Virus record (IMG/VR): IMGVR_UViG_3300034020_000824
Location: 1-64,000 of that record
Strand: one strand, 5' to 3'
DNA from: a virus
DNA length: 64,000 nucleotides
Position numbers and translations under genes: made by a program. The notes under the pieces were generated by a model that saw only the letters and a list, made by a program, of their open reading frames with translations, did not search any database and had not been told where the DNA came from. Positions 6,894 to 13,052 of the stretch are shown in pieces. Each line of letters opens with the position of its first letter. The first letter of the stretch is position 1.

Positions 6894-8066
6894 GTGGCTT
6901 GTGCTGCGGGTCCTGATGTAAGTGAGAGTGGTTTAGTATTAGCACTTGATGGTGCAAATACAAAAAGTTATAGTCAAAATGTTTTTCCTTATCCACTAGA
7001 TGGATATTCTTGGGGAACCAGTGGGCATCAAATGACAGTATCCAGAGATACTTCAACTTCAAGTCCAGTTGGAAATTCTCCCTTAAAACTAATAACATCA
7101 GGAACTGCTGCATATACTAATACATATAATTCACTCCCATTTACTTTATCTCCTGCTGCACAAGGACAAACTTGGACATTTAGTTTTTGGGTAAAAGGAA
7201 GTTCATCATTTTCAGCATCTATGCTAATATTTGAGTCCAACTCAAGTGGAAATTATATTGCATATGGACAACCTTATTATAGTGTAACTACAGAATGGAC
7301 TCGTATTTCTGGTAGTTATACTATGACACAAGCAACTACTGCTGGAGTACAAGTTAGAATAGATTGTTATGTTAATGGTGTGACACTATGGGTTGATGGA
7401 TTTCAGTTAGAAAAAGCAAGTTCTGCATCTTCATTTAATTCCATATCAAATACAAATGGAACCACTTGGAGAGATTTGATTGGTAATGGGAATACAGGAA
7501 CACTGACGAATGGACCGACTTATAGTAGTGCAAATGGTGGTTCTTTGAGTTTTGATGGAACTAATGATTTTGTAACAACTGCAAATACTACAATATCTGG
7601 AAGTCAAACTTTTTCAGTATGGGCAATGGTTACTGGAGGACCAAATGCTCCTGCGGGAATTTTAACACAACACAATTATGCTTCAACAGCAAATTTTGGA
7701 ATTAATCACGTAGGTGCAAACAAACTTGCACCTTCAATTGGGTATACAAATGGAACAAGAGAATATGATGCTAAAGTGACAAATTTTATTATTACCAATG
7801 ATGTTATTTTTAACGCAGTTTTAGTTTATAACTCATCGGAGAATAAAATTTATTGGTATATAAATGGTCAGTTAGATTCTTCTTATATACTTTCAGCAAC
7901 ACCAAAATCAACAAACTATCCAATTTGTTTGGGTAGATGGGATGGTGGTTACGGAGCTTATTACTTTAATGGGAGAGTATATTCTGGAAATATTCACAAC
8001 AGAGCACTCACAGCACAAGAAGTCCAACAGAACTATAATGCAACCAGAGGAAGGTTTGGTATCTAA
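6894..8066 (+). CDS. LamG adhesin with inserted carbohydrate-binding-like domain, paralogue 3
   Basis: A 390-residue protein with a GTG start, chosen because GGAGGG lies 8 nt upstream. It opens like its paralogues (SGLVLALDGANTKSY), but the next LamG motif (TTWRDLIGNGNTGTL) appears only after about 160 residues. The insert has a jelly-roll look (SPLKLITSG, WTFSFWVKGSSS, TEWTRISGSYTMT, GVTLWVDGFQLEKA), typical of CBM4/9-type carbohydrate-binding modules. The LamG fold then resumes and ends IHNRALTAQEVQQNYNA. Likely a virion adhesin with two sugar-binding domains. Confidence 0.8.
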   Translation: MACAAGPDVSESGLVLALDGANTKSYSQNVFPYPLDGYSWGTSGHQMTVSRDTSTSSPVGNSPLKLITSGTAAYTNTYNSLPFTLSPAAQGQTWTFSFWVKGSSSFSASMLIFESNSSGNYIAYGQPYYSVTTEWTRISGSYTMTQATTAGVQVRIDCYVNGVTLWVDGFQLEKASSASSFNSISNTNGTTWRDLIGNGNTGTLTNGPTYSSANGGSLSFDGTNDFVTTANTTISGSQTFSVWAMVTGGPNAPAGILTQHNYASTANFGINHVGANKLAPSIGYTNGTREYDAKVTNFIITNDVIFNAVLVYNSSENKIYWYINGQLDSSYILSATPKSTNYPICLGRWDGGYGAYYFNGRVYSGNIHNRALTAQEVQQNYNATRGRFGI

Positions 8067-8090
8067 AACCACTTCTCAAACTGTCCACCA

Positions 8091-8114
8091 GACTCTTCAC
8101 GGGGTCCTTTTTTT
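8091..8114 (+). terminator. Probable terminator after the adhesin genes
   Basis: GACTC (8091-8095) can pair with GGGTC (8102-8106, one G-U) around TTCACG, followed by CC and seven T. Short stem but a clear T tract. Confidence 0.5.
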
Positions 8115-8134
8115 ATGCTATAATACATTCATAC
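8113..8134 (+). promoter_or_regulatory. Extended -10 promoter
   Basis: TGCTATAAT (-10 at 8119-8124) has the TGn extension, and TCATACAC follows at the usual start-site distance. The -35 region is poor (TTCACG). Drives the operon at 8148. Confidence 0.65.
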
Positions 8135-8147
8135 ACACAGAAACCTG

Positions 8148-8366
8148 ATGACTTTGGAAGAATTCTTTGAGATGGTTACGAACACTATTGCGGAACCTCA
8201 TTCACAAATTTGCGAACACGATAAACGCAGAGCAATTCGTGTGTTTCTTTATCTTGATGAATTTATGATAGAGAATGTGCCCGAGTATTGTGGTGATACA
8301 GAGTTAGGTGAGATTGACTTTGGTTCTTATGCTGCTGAACAACTTGATATTCTTGAAGGAAAATGA
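8148..8366 (+). CDS. Hypothetical protein, 72 aa
   Basis: First gene of an operon behind an extended -10 promoter; ends with an ATGA overlap. Acidic and helical (LEEFFEMVTNTIAEPH, then RAIRVFLYLDEFMIENV). Function unknown. Confidence 0.65.
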   Translation: MTLEEFFEMVTNTIAEPHSQICEHDKRRAIRVFLYLDEFMIENVPEYCGDTELGEIDFGSYAAEQLDILEGK

Positions 8367-8743
8367 AGACTTGGTTTGAAGATGCTTGGTGGTCCTGGGG
8401 TAATTGTATTCACTTTCGTCTTGATTATAATGACCGCATAGACCGTTGTGCCTTCTGGGAAGAGTTGAATATAGGTTATTATCAAATGCAGGATGAATAC
8501 ATAATGTCTCAACCAAATTTTGACCCTTATAATCTATCAGGCAGAGACCCTTATTATTCTTATGTAATGAGTAAAAAATGGTTTGAGAAGTTATGGGGTA
8601 AGGGTGTCAAACCAGAGACGATGTATGTATCTCAAGAAGCATATGATACACTGGTTGAAAAAATAAACAATCCAGACCCAGAACAAATAGAGTCTTTGAG
8701 AAAACTTATGAATCGCAAATCCCCTTGGGAGGTAGAAGAATGA
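8363..8743 (+). CDS. Hypothetical protein with antitoxin-like C-terminal tail
   Basis: A 126-residue protein. The first ~85 residues are aromatic-rich (TWFEDAWWSWGNCIHFRLDY) and unfamiliar. The last ~40 (TMYVSQEAYDTLVEKINNPDPEQ followed by SLRKLMNRKSPWE) resemble the C-terminal tail of DUF1778/TacA-type antitoxins (F-S-E--D-L---L--P---N--L--L), but no ribbon-helix-helix DNA-binding part is present. It may simply be a shared short motif. ATGA overlaps couple it to both neighbours. Confidence 0.65.
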   Translation: MKTWFEDAWWSWGNCIHFRLDYNDRIDRCAFWEELNIGYYQMQDEYIMSQPNFDPYNLSGRDPYYSYVMSKKWFEKLWGKGVKPETMYVSQEAYDTLVEKINNPDPEQIESLRKLMNRKSPWEVEE

Positions 8744-8958
8744 ACCGACAAGATTATTACAGAGCAGTGCTACTTGGTGTTATAGTTGGTATGGGATTCC
8801 TTTCTCTATTAGTGTTGATAAATCCGGGAGAGGATGTAAAACCAGTAGAACCAGACCAAAAGTTTGAGGTGGTGGATACTTATAAAGGATGTGATGTGGT
8901 ACGATATACTCCTGATAATTCTGCACGATACACTTATTTCTTGGATTGTAACAAATGA
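8740..8958 (+). CDS. Small single-pass membrane protein
   Basis: ATG 8740 overlaps the previous stop. The 72-residue product has one clear membrane segment near the N-terminus (AVLLGVIVGMGFLSLLVLI) and a compact tail ending KGCDVVRYTPDNSARYTYFLDC, whose two Cys could pair. The tail pattern (KGCDVVR...YFLDC) is one I associate with small phage membrane proteins. The positive N-terminus (NRQDYYR) suggests the tail faces the periplasm. Function unknown. Confidence 0.7.
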   Translation: MNRQDYYRAVLLGVIVGMGFLSLLVLINPGEDVKPVEPDQKFEVVDTYKGCDVVRYTPDNSARYTYFLDCNK

Positions 8959-9155
8959 AACATCAACAGAAAAGAAAGAAACACACTAATCATTCTATGA
9001 GTAGTGGAAATGGTGTTCCTTGGGCAACATCTAAAATATTTACTAGTGTATATTGTAAGCACTTAGATGTTAGGGGACCTGGATTTACTGAACTTAATAA
9101 ACCAAAAAGTGAAGTAATTCCAACAATATTTAAAATCATTAAAAGAGATGACTGA
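8955..9155 (+). CDS. Small basic hypothetical protein
   Basis: A 66-residue protein with a strongly basic N-terminus (KHQQKRKKHTNH) and many Lys later (TIFKIIKRDD). It overlaps the previous gene (ATGA) and the next. The charge suggests nucleic-acid binding, but no fold is recognisable. Confidence 0.6.
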   Translation: MKHQQKRKKHTNHSMSSGNGVPWATSKIFTSVYCKHLDVRGPGFTELNKPKSEVIPTIFKIIKRDD

Positions 9156-9438
9156 CACAATTGATTCTGGCACATTAGAGGATTGGTTAGGTGAAGAACC
9201 TGCACCAGATAAACTTGAATACTTAGAGCAACAAAACAATCGTCGTATTGAGATTAAAAAACTCTTTGATGAATGGTTTGATGAGATGGAGGGTTATTCC
9301 TTTCGTTCAGAACGATTCTGGGATGACTTTGATTATGCCAAAGAAAGTGGTGATACAAGAAATATTAAAAGGTGGTTGCGAACTGCATTCGAAATAGGGT
9401 ATAATGAGGGGCAACGACTTTATGGTGGATCGGAGTAA
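9148..9438 (+). CDS. Hypothetical protein, WF/AF..GY family
   Basis: A 96-residue acidic protein. FDEWFDEMEGYSFRSERFWDD and KRWLRTAFEIGYNEGQRLYGG align with the pattern of the gene at 631-885, indicating paralogy across 8 kb. It ends two bases before the convergent endonuclease gene. Function unknown. Confidence 0.65.
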   Translation: MTDTIDSGTLEDWLGEEPAPDKLEYLEQQNNRRIEIKKLFDEWFDEMEGYSFRSERFWDDFDYAKESGDTRNIKRWLRTAFEIGYNEGQRLYGGSE

Positions 9439-9440
9439 TA

Positions 9441-10172
9441 TTATTCATAAAACCATAAGAAACCTTTGTAGGTATATTTGTTGGGATTGCGTAGACTCTT
9501 TAACAAACCACTTCCATTACTACCATCACCTATCTGTCGTATTGCCTCACTAATGCTTTCATAATGAACTTCAACGTGAGTCACTTTATGTACTCCTTTG
9601 ACTGATCGTTTATGAGTTTTTGTGTCTAATACTTTCCATCTGTATCCATAGTAGGTATTACCTTTCTTTGCGGCATTTAATACGTTACTGTTTCTTTTTT
9701 TATCTCCCGTAATTTCTAATGCAGCAGCTCTGGCATTCTCCCATTCCTTAACTTCACCTGTTTCAATATGTGTACCCTGAACTCTGATACTTAAACATTT
9801 ACCGGTTGATCTTTCTTCTGGTTTAATTTGTCTCCAGGTTGATTTCTTTTCTTTTATTACAACAACAGGTTCTTCAATAATAATAGGTTCTGGTTTCTTT
9901 TTGGGTAGAGGATCATTATATTCTGGTTTATATTGTTCAAACCAATAAGTTACCTTATCTTCCAGTATTTTCTCATCACATTCATCAATCTGTTTAATCA
10001 TGAACTTGTGTAGTCCATATTGACGGAATGCTCTGTGTATAAGTTGAGTGGACATTCTGTTTGATGCCTGAATGTGATTCTGCCATTCTTTATTCATCGA
10101 CAGTGTGGTTGCATTCAGGTACTTGTGCCCCGTTTCTTTGTTGATGATGACGTATACTATACCCTGTGCCAT
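9441..10172 (-). CDS. GIY-YIG-family homing endonuclease (minus strand, degenerate)
   Basis: A 243-residue protein and the only minus-strand gene here. The N-terminus fits GIY-YIG: GIVYVINKETG-like start, a helix LIHRAFRQYGLHKF carrying the expected Arg, and EDKVTYWFEQYKPEYN carrying the expected Glu. The second signature strand reads KYLNAT, lacking the usual Gly. After a Pro/Glu linker come two NUMOD/HTH-like modules (EWENARAAALEITGDKKR..., then YESISEAIRQIGDGSNGSG...) that each end in GYRWKV/GFLWFYE, typical of phage homing endonucleases. It lies convergent to the small-gene operon. The altered active-site strand may reduce nuclease activity. Confidence 0.8.
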   Translation of the reverse strand: MAQGIVYVIINKETGHKYLNATTLSMNKEWQNHIQASNRMSTQLIHRAFRQYGLHKFMIKQIDECDEKILEDKVTYWFEQYKPEYNDPLPKKKPEPIIIEEPVVVIKEKKSTWRQIKPEERSTGKCLSIRVQGTHIETGEVKEWENARAAALEITGDKKRNSNVLNAAKKGNTYYGYRWKVLDTKTHKRSVKGVHKVTHVEVHYESISEAIRQIGDGSNGSGLLKSLRNPNKYTYKGFLWFYE

Positions 10173-10180
10173 ATGTGGTG

Positions 10181-10250
10181 TATTGCAAAGAACGATTATA
10201 GTATTGTATGTATGTTATTATAGTATTGCAAAGAACGACTATAGTATTGT
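10181..10250. repeat. Two 27-bp direct repeats
   Basis: 10181-10207 and 10224-10250 differ at one base and are 16 bp apart; each begins TATTGCAAAGAACGA. They lie upstream of the minus-strand gene and contain its likely promoter parts. Confidence 0.8.
10203..10231 (-). promoter_or_regulatory. Promoter of the minus-strand endonuclease
   Basis: On the minus strand, TTGCAA (10226-10231) is followed after 17 nt by TACAAT (10203-10208), about 30 nt before the ATG. Both hexamers fall within the direct repeats. Confidence 0.55.
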
Positions 10251-10294
10251 GAGGGTACTCTTTTGTTATGATTTGCTTATATTACTGATAGTGT

Positions 10295-10431
10295 TGTGGA
10301 AAAACCTGTGGAAAACTGGTGTATTCTGGGGAAAATGTGTTAGAATACTTATAAAATACTTATAAATGCTGATAAAATACTTATAAATGTGTGTTCTTAT
10401 GAGTTAAATGCTTATAAATGTGTGTTCTTAT
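10295..10431. other. Origin-like region: DnaA-box-like pair plus AT-rich repeats
   Basis: TGTGGAAAA occurs at 10295-10303 and 10307-10315, 12 bp apart. Its complement, TTTTCCACA, is the DnaA-box form used by cyanobacteria. Downstream is an AT-rich stretch with several TTATAAA runs and a 21-bp direct repeat (CTTATAAATGTGTGTTCTTA...) at 10380-10400 and 10411-10431. No gene is seen from 10173 to 10681. An origin or regulatory function is inferred. Confidence 0.45.
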
Positions 10432-10525
10432 TGCAACCTTTACCTGTATAGCATAAGAATCGCAGTTTGTCAAGCCCCACCCCCGCCAAAATACTCTGAG
10501 ACCCACACAAATTCTCGACGAGACC

Positions 10526-10554
10526 TTGACAAATCTCATAATCTAGTCTAGAAT
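10526..10554 (+). promoter_or_regulatory. Consensus sigma70 promoter
   Basis: TTGACA (10526-10531), 17-nt spacer, TAGAAT (10549-10554). A palindrome ends 3 bp upstream of the -35. Confidence 0.7.
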
Positions 10555-10621
10555 ACTCATAAGCACACAAAATCTAGTCGAGAACGCATATATACATACA
10601 ACAATCTCGTCGAGAACACAC

Positions 10622-10650
10622 TTGCAGCTCGTCGAGATATGTGCTACAAT
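10622..10650 (+). promoter_or_regulatory. Sigma70 promoter with palindrome in the spacer
   Basis: TTGCAG (10622-10627), 17 nt, then TGC-TACAAT (10645-10650, extended -10). The palindrome CTCGTCGAGA fills the first ten spacer bases, so a bound protein would block polymerase. It precedes the 10682 gene. Confidence 0.7.
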
Positions 10651-10681
10651 CATCTAGTACACATACACATCTCGAAGAGCT

Positions 10682-10822
10682 ATGTACGACGACTACGATC
10701 TCGACTATACATACACCATCGATGCATCATATGATCTCGACGGGTATACACTAGATCTCGACGAGGATTATGCGCGAGATGCACATGATTACGAATCACT
10801 TGCATATCGTCACTATGCATGA
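10682..10822 (+). CDS. Tiny acidic Tyr/Asp-rich protein, 46 aa
   Basis: An open frame from ATG 10682 behind a good promoter, encoding an extremely Asp/Tyr-rich peptide (YDDYDLDYTYTIDASYDLDG, ending ESLAYRHYA). The recurring DLD is encoded by GATCTCGAC, the half-site of the upstream palindromes, so operator-like sequence continues into the gene. Such acidity would suit a DNA mimic or a ligand for a basic protein, but that is inference. It could also be non-coding sequence that happens to be open. Confidence 0.5.
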   Translation: MYDDYDLDYTYTIDASYDLDGYTLDLDEDYARDAHDYESLAYRHYA

Positions 10823-10828
10823 TATAAT
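10800..10828 (+). promoter_or_regulatory. Sigma70 promoter at end of the 10682 gene
   Basis: TTGCAT (10800-10805), 17 nt, TATAAT (10823-10828). The -10 begins directly after the stop of the acidic peptide gene. Confidence 0.7.
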
Positions 10829-10853
10829 CTAGTACACACACAACGAGACTCCT

Positions 10854-11006
10854 ATGATTGCCCAGAAGCGCCTTGTACGGGTTACATTAGACATTATGTG
10901 CTATGATGACCTAGATATAGAAACAACCGACTGGAAGGACCTTCTAGACCTCGAAGGTGACGAAGATGTCTATGCTAGCATAAAGGAACTCGAACCGTGG
11001 GTGTAA
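10854..11006 (+). CDS. Hypothetical protein, 50 aa
   Basis: ATG 10854 follows a consensus promoter by about 20 nt. The product starts basic (IAQKRLVRVTLD) and becomes acidic (DDLDIETTDWKDLLDLEGDED). A hairpin lies directly downstream. Function unknown. Confidence 0.55.
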   Translation: MIAQKRLVRVTLDIMCYDDLDIETTDWKDLLDLEGDEDVYASIKELEPWV

Positions 11007-11199
11007 TGTGCCACTTCATTAATTGGCACAAACTTATATAAATAAAATCACTTGAGTTCTTATATCATAGAGCAGCACTTGAACTCTCCTGCGGGATACA
11101 GAGTCAATCTGACAGAATATAAGAAACTAAGTATCCCTTAAATATCATCTAGGCGGACAGGGTTTAACTATAGGTTTCCCACGGCGCCGAATATAGCGA
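11007..11199. other. Non-coding stretch with hairpin and late-promoter octamer
   Basis: GTGCCA (11008-11013) pairs with TGGCAC (11024-11029) just after the 10854 gene, without a T tract. A perfect TATAAATA is at 11037-11044, but no open gene follows it. I see no tRNA or coding sequence in the rest. Confidence 0.45.
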
Positions 11200-11297
11200 A
11201 CAAACGAAGATTACCGAACTGAATATAGTTATCTCGTGTTCTTGAAACGATATCAAGAATAGGAGGATTTTTTAGTATCCGGATATAATGATGTGAC
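11200..11297 (+). pseudogene. Decayed copy of the 11377 gene (3' part)
   Basis: The bases up to the TGATGTGAC at 11290-11298 align with the 3' end of the 11377-11568 gene (shared GAAACG, AAG..TAGGA, TT.T..TTCC-like and TGATGTGAC blocks). Both copies are followed by the same promoter cassette. In this copy every frame is interrupted. It looks like a gene-plus-cassette duplication of which one copy has decayed. Confidence 0.35.
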
Positions 11298-11298
11298 A

Positions 11299-11376
11299 AT
11301 TCTCGAACTGGCACAAGACCCCTAGACTTCCTGCCTAAACCCTGATATTCTACATTCATACCTGAGGAATTCACCG
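11299..11376 (+). promoter_or_regulatory. Promoter cassette (class I)
   Basis: GGCACA 11310-11315, -35-like TAGACT 11323-11328, -10 TATTCT 11346-11351 (box to -10: 30 nt), then ACAT-TCATACC. The block from GGCACA to the start site is nearly identical to those at 12019 and 12563. Confidence 0.7.
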
Positions 11377-11568
11377 ATGCAAACTTGGTATCTGCAAGTC
11401 CAAGATTCAGAGTATAATGTTCTACTACTCAATCAAGAGATTGGCAATTATAAAAAGTATAACAAATGGATAGAGAAGAAGATTGATGAGATTATCTTTC
11501 GTCAGTATCCTACAGCGAAACGTTGGGAAGTTAGGACTAATCCTTATACTTCCAGAGTTGTGATGTGA
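11377..11568 (+). CDS. Hypothetical protein, 63 aa
   Basis: Starts at the first ATG after the cassette. A protein rich in Tyr, Lys and Asn (TWYLQVQDSEYNVLLLNQEI, KKYNKWIEKKIDEI) with a basic tail. A decayed partial copy lies just upstream. Function unknown. Confidence 0.6.
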   Translation: MQTWYLQVQDSEYNVLLLNQEIGNYKKYNKWIEKKIDEIIFRQYPTAKRWEVRTNPYTSRVVM

Positions 11569-11645
11569 CACTCTGAGAACTGGCACAAGGGGGGTTGCGG
11601 TTCTCCACAATCCCTGATATATTACATTCATACCTGAGACACCAA
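11569..11645 (+). promoter_or_regulatory. Promoter cassette (class I)
   Basis: GGCACA 11582-11587, six G, -35 TTGCGG 11595-11600, 17 nt, -10 TATATT 11618-11623, ACAT-TCATACC. The box to -10 gap is 30 nt. The 3' hairpin arm is degenerate. Confidence 0.7.
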
Positions 11646-11852
11646 ATGGTTTTCGTCATTTCCGAACTCAACGGTTGCACTTACAAACTGGATGCAAACA
11701 ATCAGCGGGTCCTAATGTATGCTCCGCTGCTATCTGATGGTTCATATGAAACTGCAGGGTCTGCATATGATTGGGTAGAATGGGACCGTTTAGACCCTGA
11801 TGTTCTAGAAGAAGCAGACCGTATTCACAAACTGTTGCTGGCAGAGGTATGA
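11646..11852 (+). CDS. Hypothetical protein, 68 aa
   Basis: I chose ATG 11646, downstream of the promoter start site; an earlier ATG at 11595 would place the promoter inside the gene. The product mixes beta and helix (VFVISELNGCTYKLD, then DPDVLEEADRIHKLLLAEV). It ends with an ATGA overlap. Function unknown. Confidence 0.6.
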   Translation: MVFVISELNGCTYKLDANNQRVLMYAPLLSDGSYETAGSAYDWVEWDRLDPDVLEEADRIHKLLLAEV

Positions 11853-12034
11853 TTATGAACTACGATAATTTCTGGAAGAATGTATTAGGGCAGGAAGATT
11901 GGGTTAATGTATTAGGGCAGGAAGATTGGGTTAATGAACTAGTCAAATGGGAGAATTCTCATCCAGAGTATACACCCAACACACCAAGGAGAATTGATAC
12001 TGTGCCACTTGAGGAACTGTCACAAGACCCCTAG
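11849..12034 (+). CDS. Hypothetical protein with internal tandem repeat
   Basis: A 61-residue protein containing NVLGQEDWV twice in a row, encoded by a perfect 27-bp tandem duplication (11879-11905 and 11906-11932). Its C-terminus (LEELSQDP) is read from the conserved GAGGAACTGTCACAAGACC promoter block, so the original stop was probably lost or the cassette was inserted into its 3' end. Function unknown. Confidence 0.5.
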   Translation: MIMNYDNFWKNVLGQEDWVNVLGQEDWVNELVKWENSHPEYTPNTPRRIDTVPLEELSQDP

Positions 12035-12083
12035 ACTTCCTGCCTCAATCCTGTTATTCTACATTCATACCAAACAAATCCAA
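12001..12083 (+). promoter_or_regulatory. Promoter cassette (class I), overlapping a gene end
   Basis: GTCACA 12019-12024, TAGACT 12032-12037, -10 TATTCT 12055-12060 (30-nt gap), ACAT-TCATACC. The upstream gene reads into the box. Confidence 0.7.
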
Positions 12084-12296
12084 ATGAAGATTATCTACAC
12101 CCGACAGAATGCCGATGGCAGTTATGATCAGTGTGGAATGAATAATCAGCGTTTGACTAGTCACTACAAGACAACTTCAGGGTTTCTTCGTTATGGCATC
12201 CCGAGCAACTTCTATGGTAACACTTTGAAGTTGGAAGTGTGGTATGGTGATAACATCTACCGCAACCCTGACAAGACGATGTTTGTGACAGTCTAG
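12084..12296 (+). CDS. Hypothetical protein, 70 aa
   Basis: ATG 12084 after a leader of about 17 nt. A beta-rich protein (KIIYTRQNADGSYDQCG, LKLEVWYGDNIYRNPDK). No known motif. It has its own promoter cassette on each side. Confidence 0.6.
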   Translation: MKIIYTRQNADGSYDQCGMNNQRLTSHYKTTSGFLRYGIPSNFYGNTLKLEVWYGDNIYRNPDKTMFVTV

Positions 12297-12368
12297 GAAG
12301 TGTCACAAGGGGGTTGATTAATCCCCCAAAACCTGTTATTCTACATTCGTACTCAAGCAATTCACCAA
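12297..12368 (+). promoter_or_regulatory. Hairpin-promoter cassette (class I)
   Basis: GTCACA 12302-12307; stem GGGGG (12309-12313)/CCCCC (12323-12327); -35 TTGATT (12314-12319) at the first loop base; 17 nt; -10 TATTCT 12337-12342; TCGTACTC start block. The box to -10 gap is 29 nt. Confidence 0.75.
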
Positions 12369-12560
12369 ATGACATTCGACCGTGACCAACTCGTTGAAGA
12401 TTACGTCCAGCAAATGATTGAGAGTATGGATTACAAAACTATGGAACGTTTTGTTTATGATACTATGGTAGAAAATCTTACCGATTATACTGATGAAGAA
12501 CTGATTACAGAGGTTACAGAATACAGTCCAGAACTGTTGGAGGATGTGCCAGTGGCATAA
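12369..12560 (+). CDS. Acidic hypothetical protein, paralogue of 13941 gene
   Basis: A 63-residue acidic protein (MIESMDYKTMERFVYDTMVE, NLTDYTDEELITEVTEYSPEL). The pattern Y--QMIE--D---ME-F-YD----N-TDYT-EE---EVTE matches the gene at 13941-14162, so the two are paralogues inside the island. Highly acidic small proteins may mimic DNA, but no function is known. Confidence 0.65.
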   Translation: MTFDRDQLVEDYVQQMIESMDYKTMERFVYDTMVENLTDYTDEELITEVTEYSPELLEDVPVA

Positions 12561-12630
12561 GTGGCACAAGACCCCTAGACTTCCTGCCTCAATCCTGTTA
12601 TTCTACATTCGTACTCAAGCAATTCACCAA
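12561..12630 (+). promoter_or_regulatory. Promoter cassette (class I)
   Basis: GGCACA 12563-12568, TAGACT 12576-12581, -10 TATTCT 12599-12604 (30-nt gap), TCGTACTC start block. Nearly identical to the cassettes at 11310 and 12019. Confidence 0.7.
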
Positions 12631-13050
12631 ATGACTATCACGATGACTGCCAACTACAAAGAAGTTCTGAAACTGGAAACTGTTGAGTTCATTGAGGAGA
12701 ACTGTGTTGAAGGTGAGTATGATTTAGATGATGCTCTCAAGTTTATTGATGAGCACAATGAGGATGACTTCGTGGCATATTATGATGAGTATGTTCGTGT
12801 TGGTGAGAATATTGGTTATGATGTAGTTGATGCCTTTATTGAATATCAAGGTAGTGTTTCGTATGTTGAGCACGTAGAAGATGCTTATCGTGGGTGTTAT
12901 GCTGATGGTGCTGACTTCGCTGAAGAATTCTATAGTGACCTCGGTGATGTTCCTTCTGGTTTGGTAATTGATTGGGAGGCAACTTGGCAGCAGAATCTAT
13001 CATATGACTTTGACTTCGTGAATGGTTATGTGTTTAGTTCTTCGTTCTAG
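12631..13050 (+). CDS. ardA: ArdA-like antirestriction protein
   Basis: A 139-residue acidic protein starting at ATG 12631 after the promoter. The C-terminal half has the ArdA signature: VEDAYRGCYADGADFAEEFYSDLGDVP, then VIDWEATWQQNL and a final GYVF. The central helix-rich part (LKFIDEHNEDDFVAYYDEY) fits the second ArdA domain. Known ArdA proteins mimic bent B-DNA and block type I restriction and modification enzymes. At 139 residues it is a little shorter than typical ArdA (about 165), mainly at the N-terminus. It is expressed from its own cassette, and a hairpin and terminator follow. Anti-restriction activity here is inferred from family. Confidence 0.75.
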   Translation: MTITMTANYKEVLKLETVEFIEENCVEGEYDLDDALKFIDEHNEDDFVAYYDEYVRVGENIGYDVVDAFIEYQGSVSYVEHVEDAYRGCYADGADFAEEFYSDLGDVPSGLVIDWEATWQQNLSYDFDFVNGYVFSSSF

Positions 13051-13052
13051 AG

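Larger units (their letters stand above)
10513..10680. repeat. Four or five TCTCGWCGAGA palindromes
   Basis: TCTCGACGAGA 10513-10523, TCTAGTCGAGA 10573-10583, TCTCGTCGAGA 10605-10615, CTCGTCGAGA 10628-10637 and the degenerate TCTCGAAGAGC 10670-10680. They lie beside or within two sigma70 promoters and look like operators for a dimeric regulator. Confidence 0.6.

Noticed and set aside
10105-10365. Hydrophobic + strand frame across the endonuclease start and origin-like region
   Set aside because: Overlaps the minus-strand gene, both direct repeats and the DnaA-like boxes; no ribosome site.
10380-10431. CRISPR-like spacing of direct repeats
   Set aside because: Only two copies and a 10-base spacer; not an array. 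No CRISPR array was seen anywhere.
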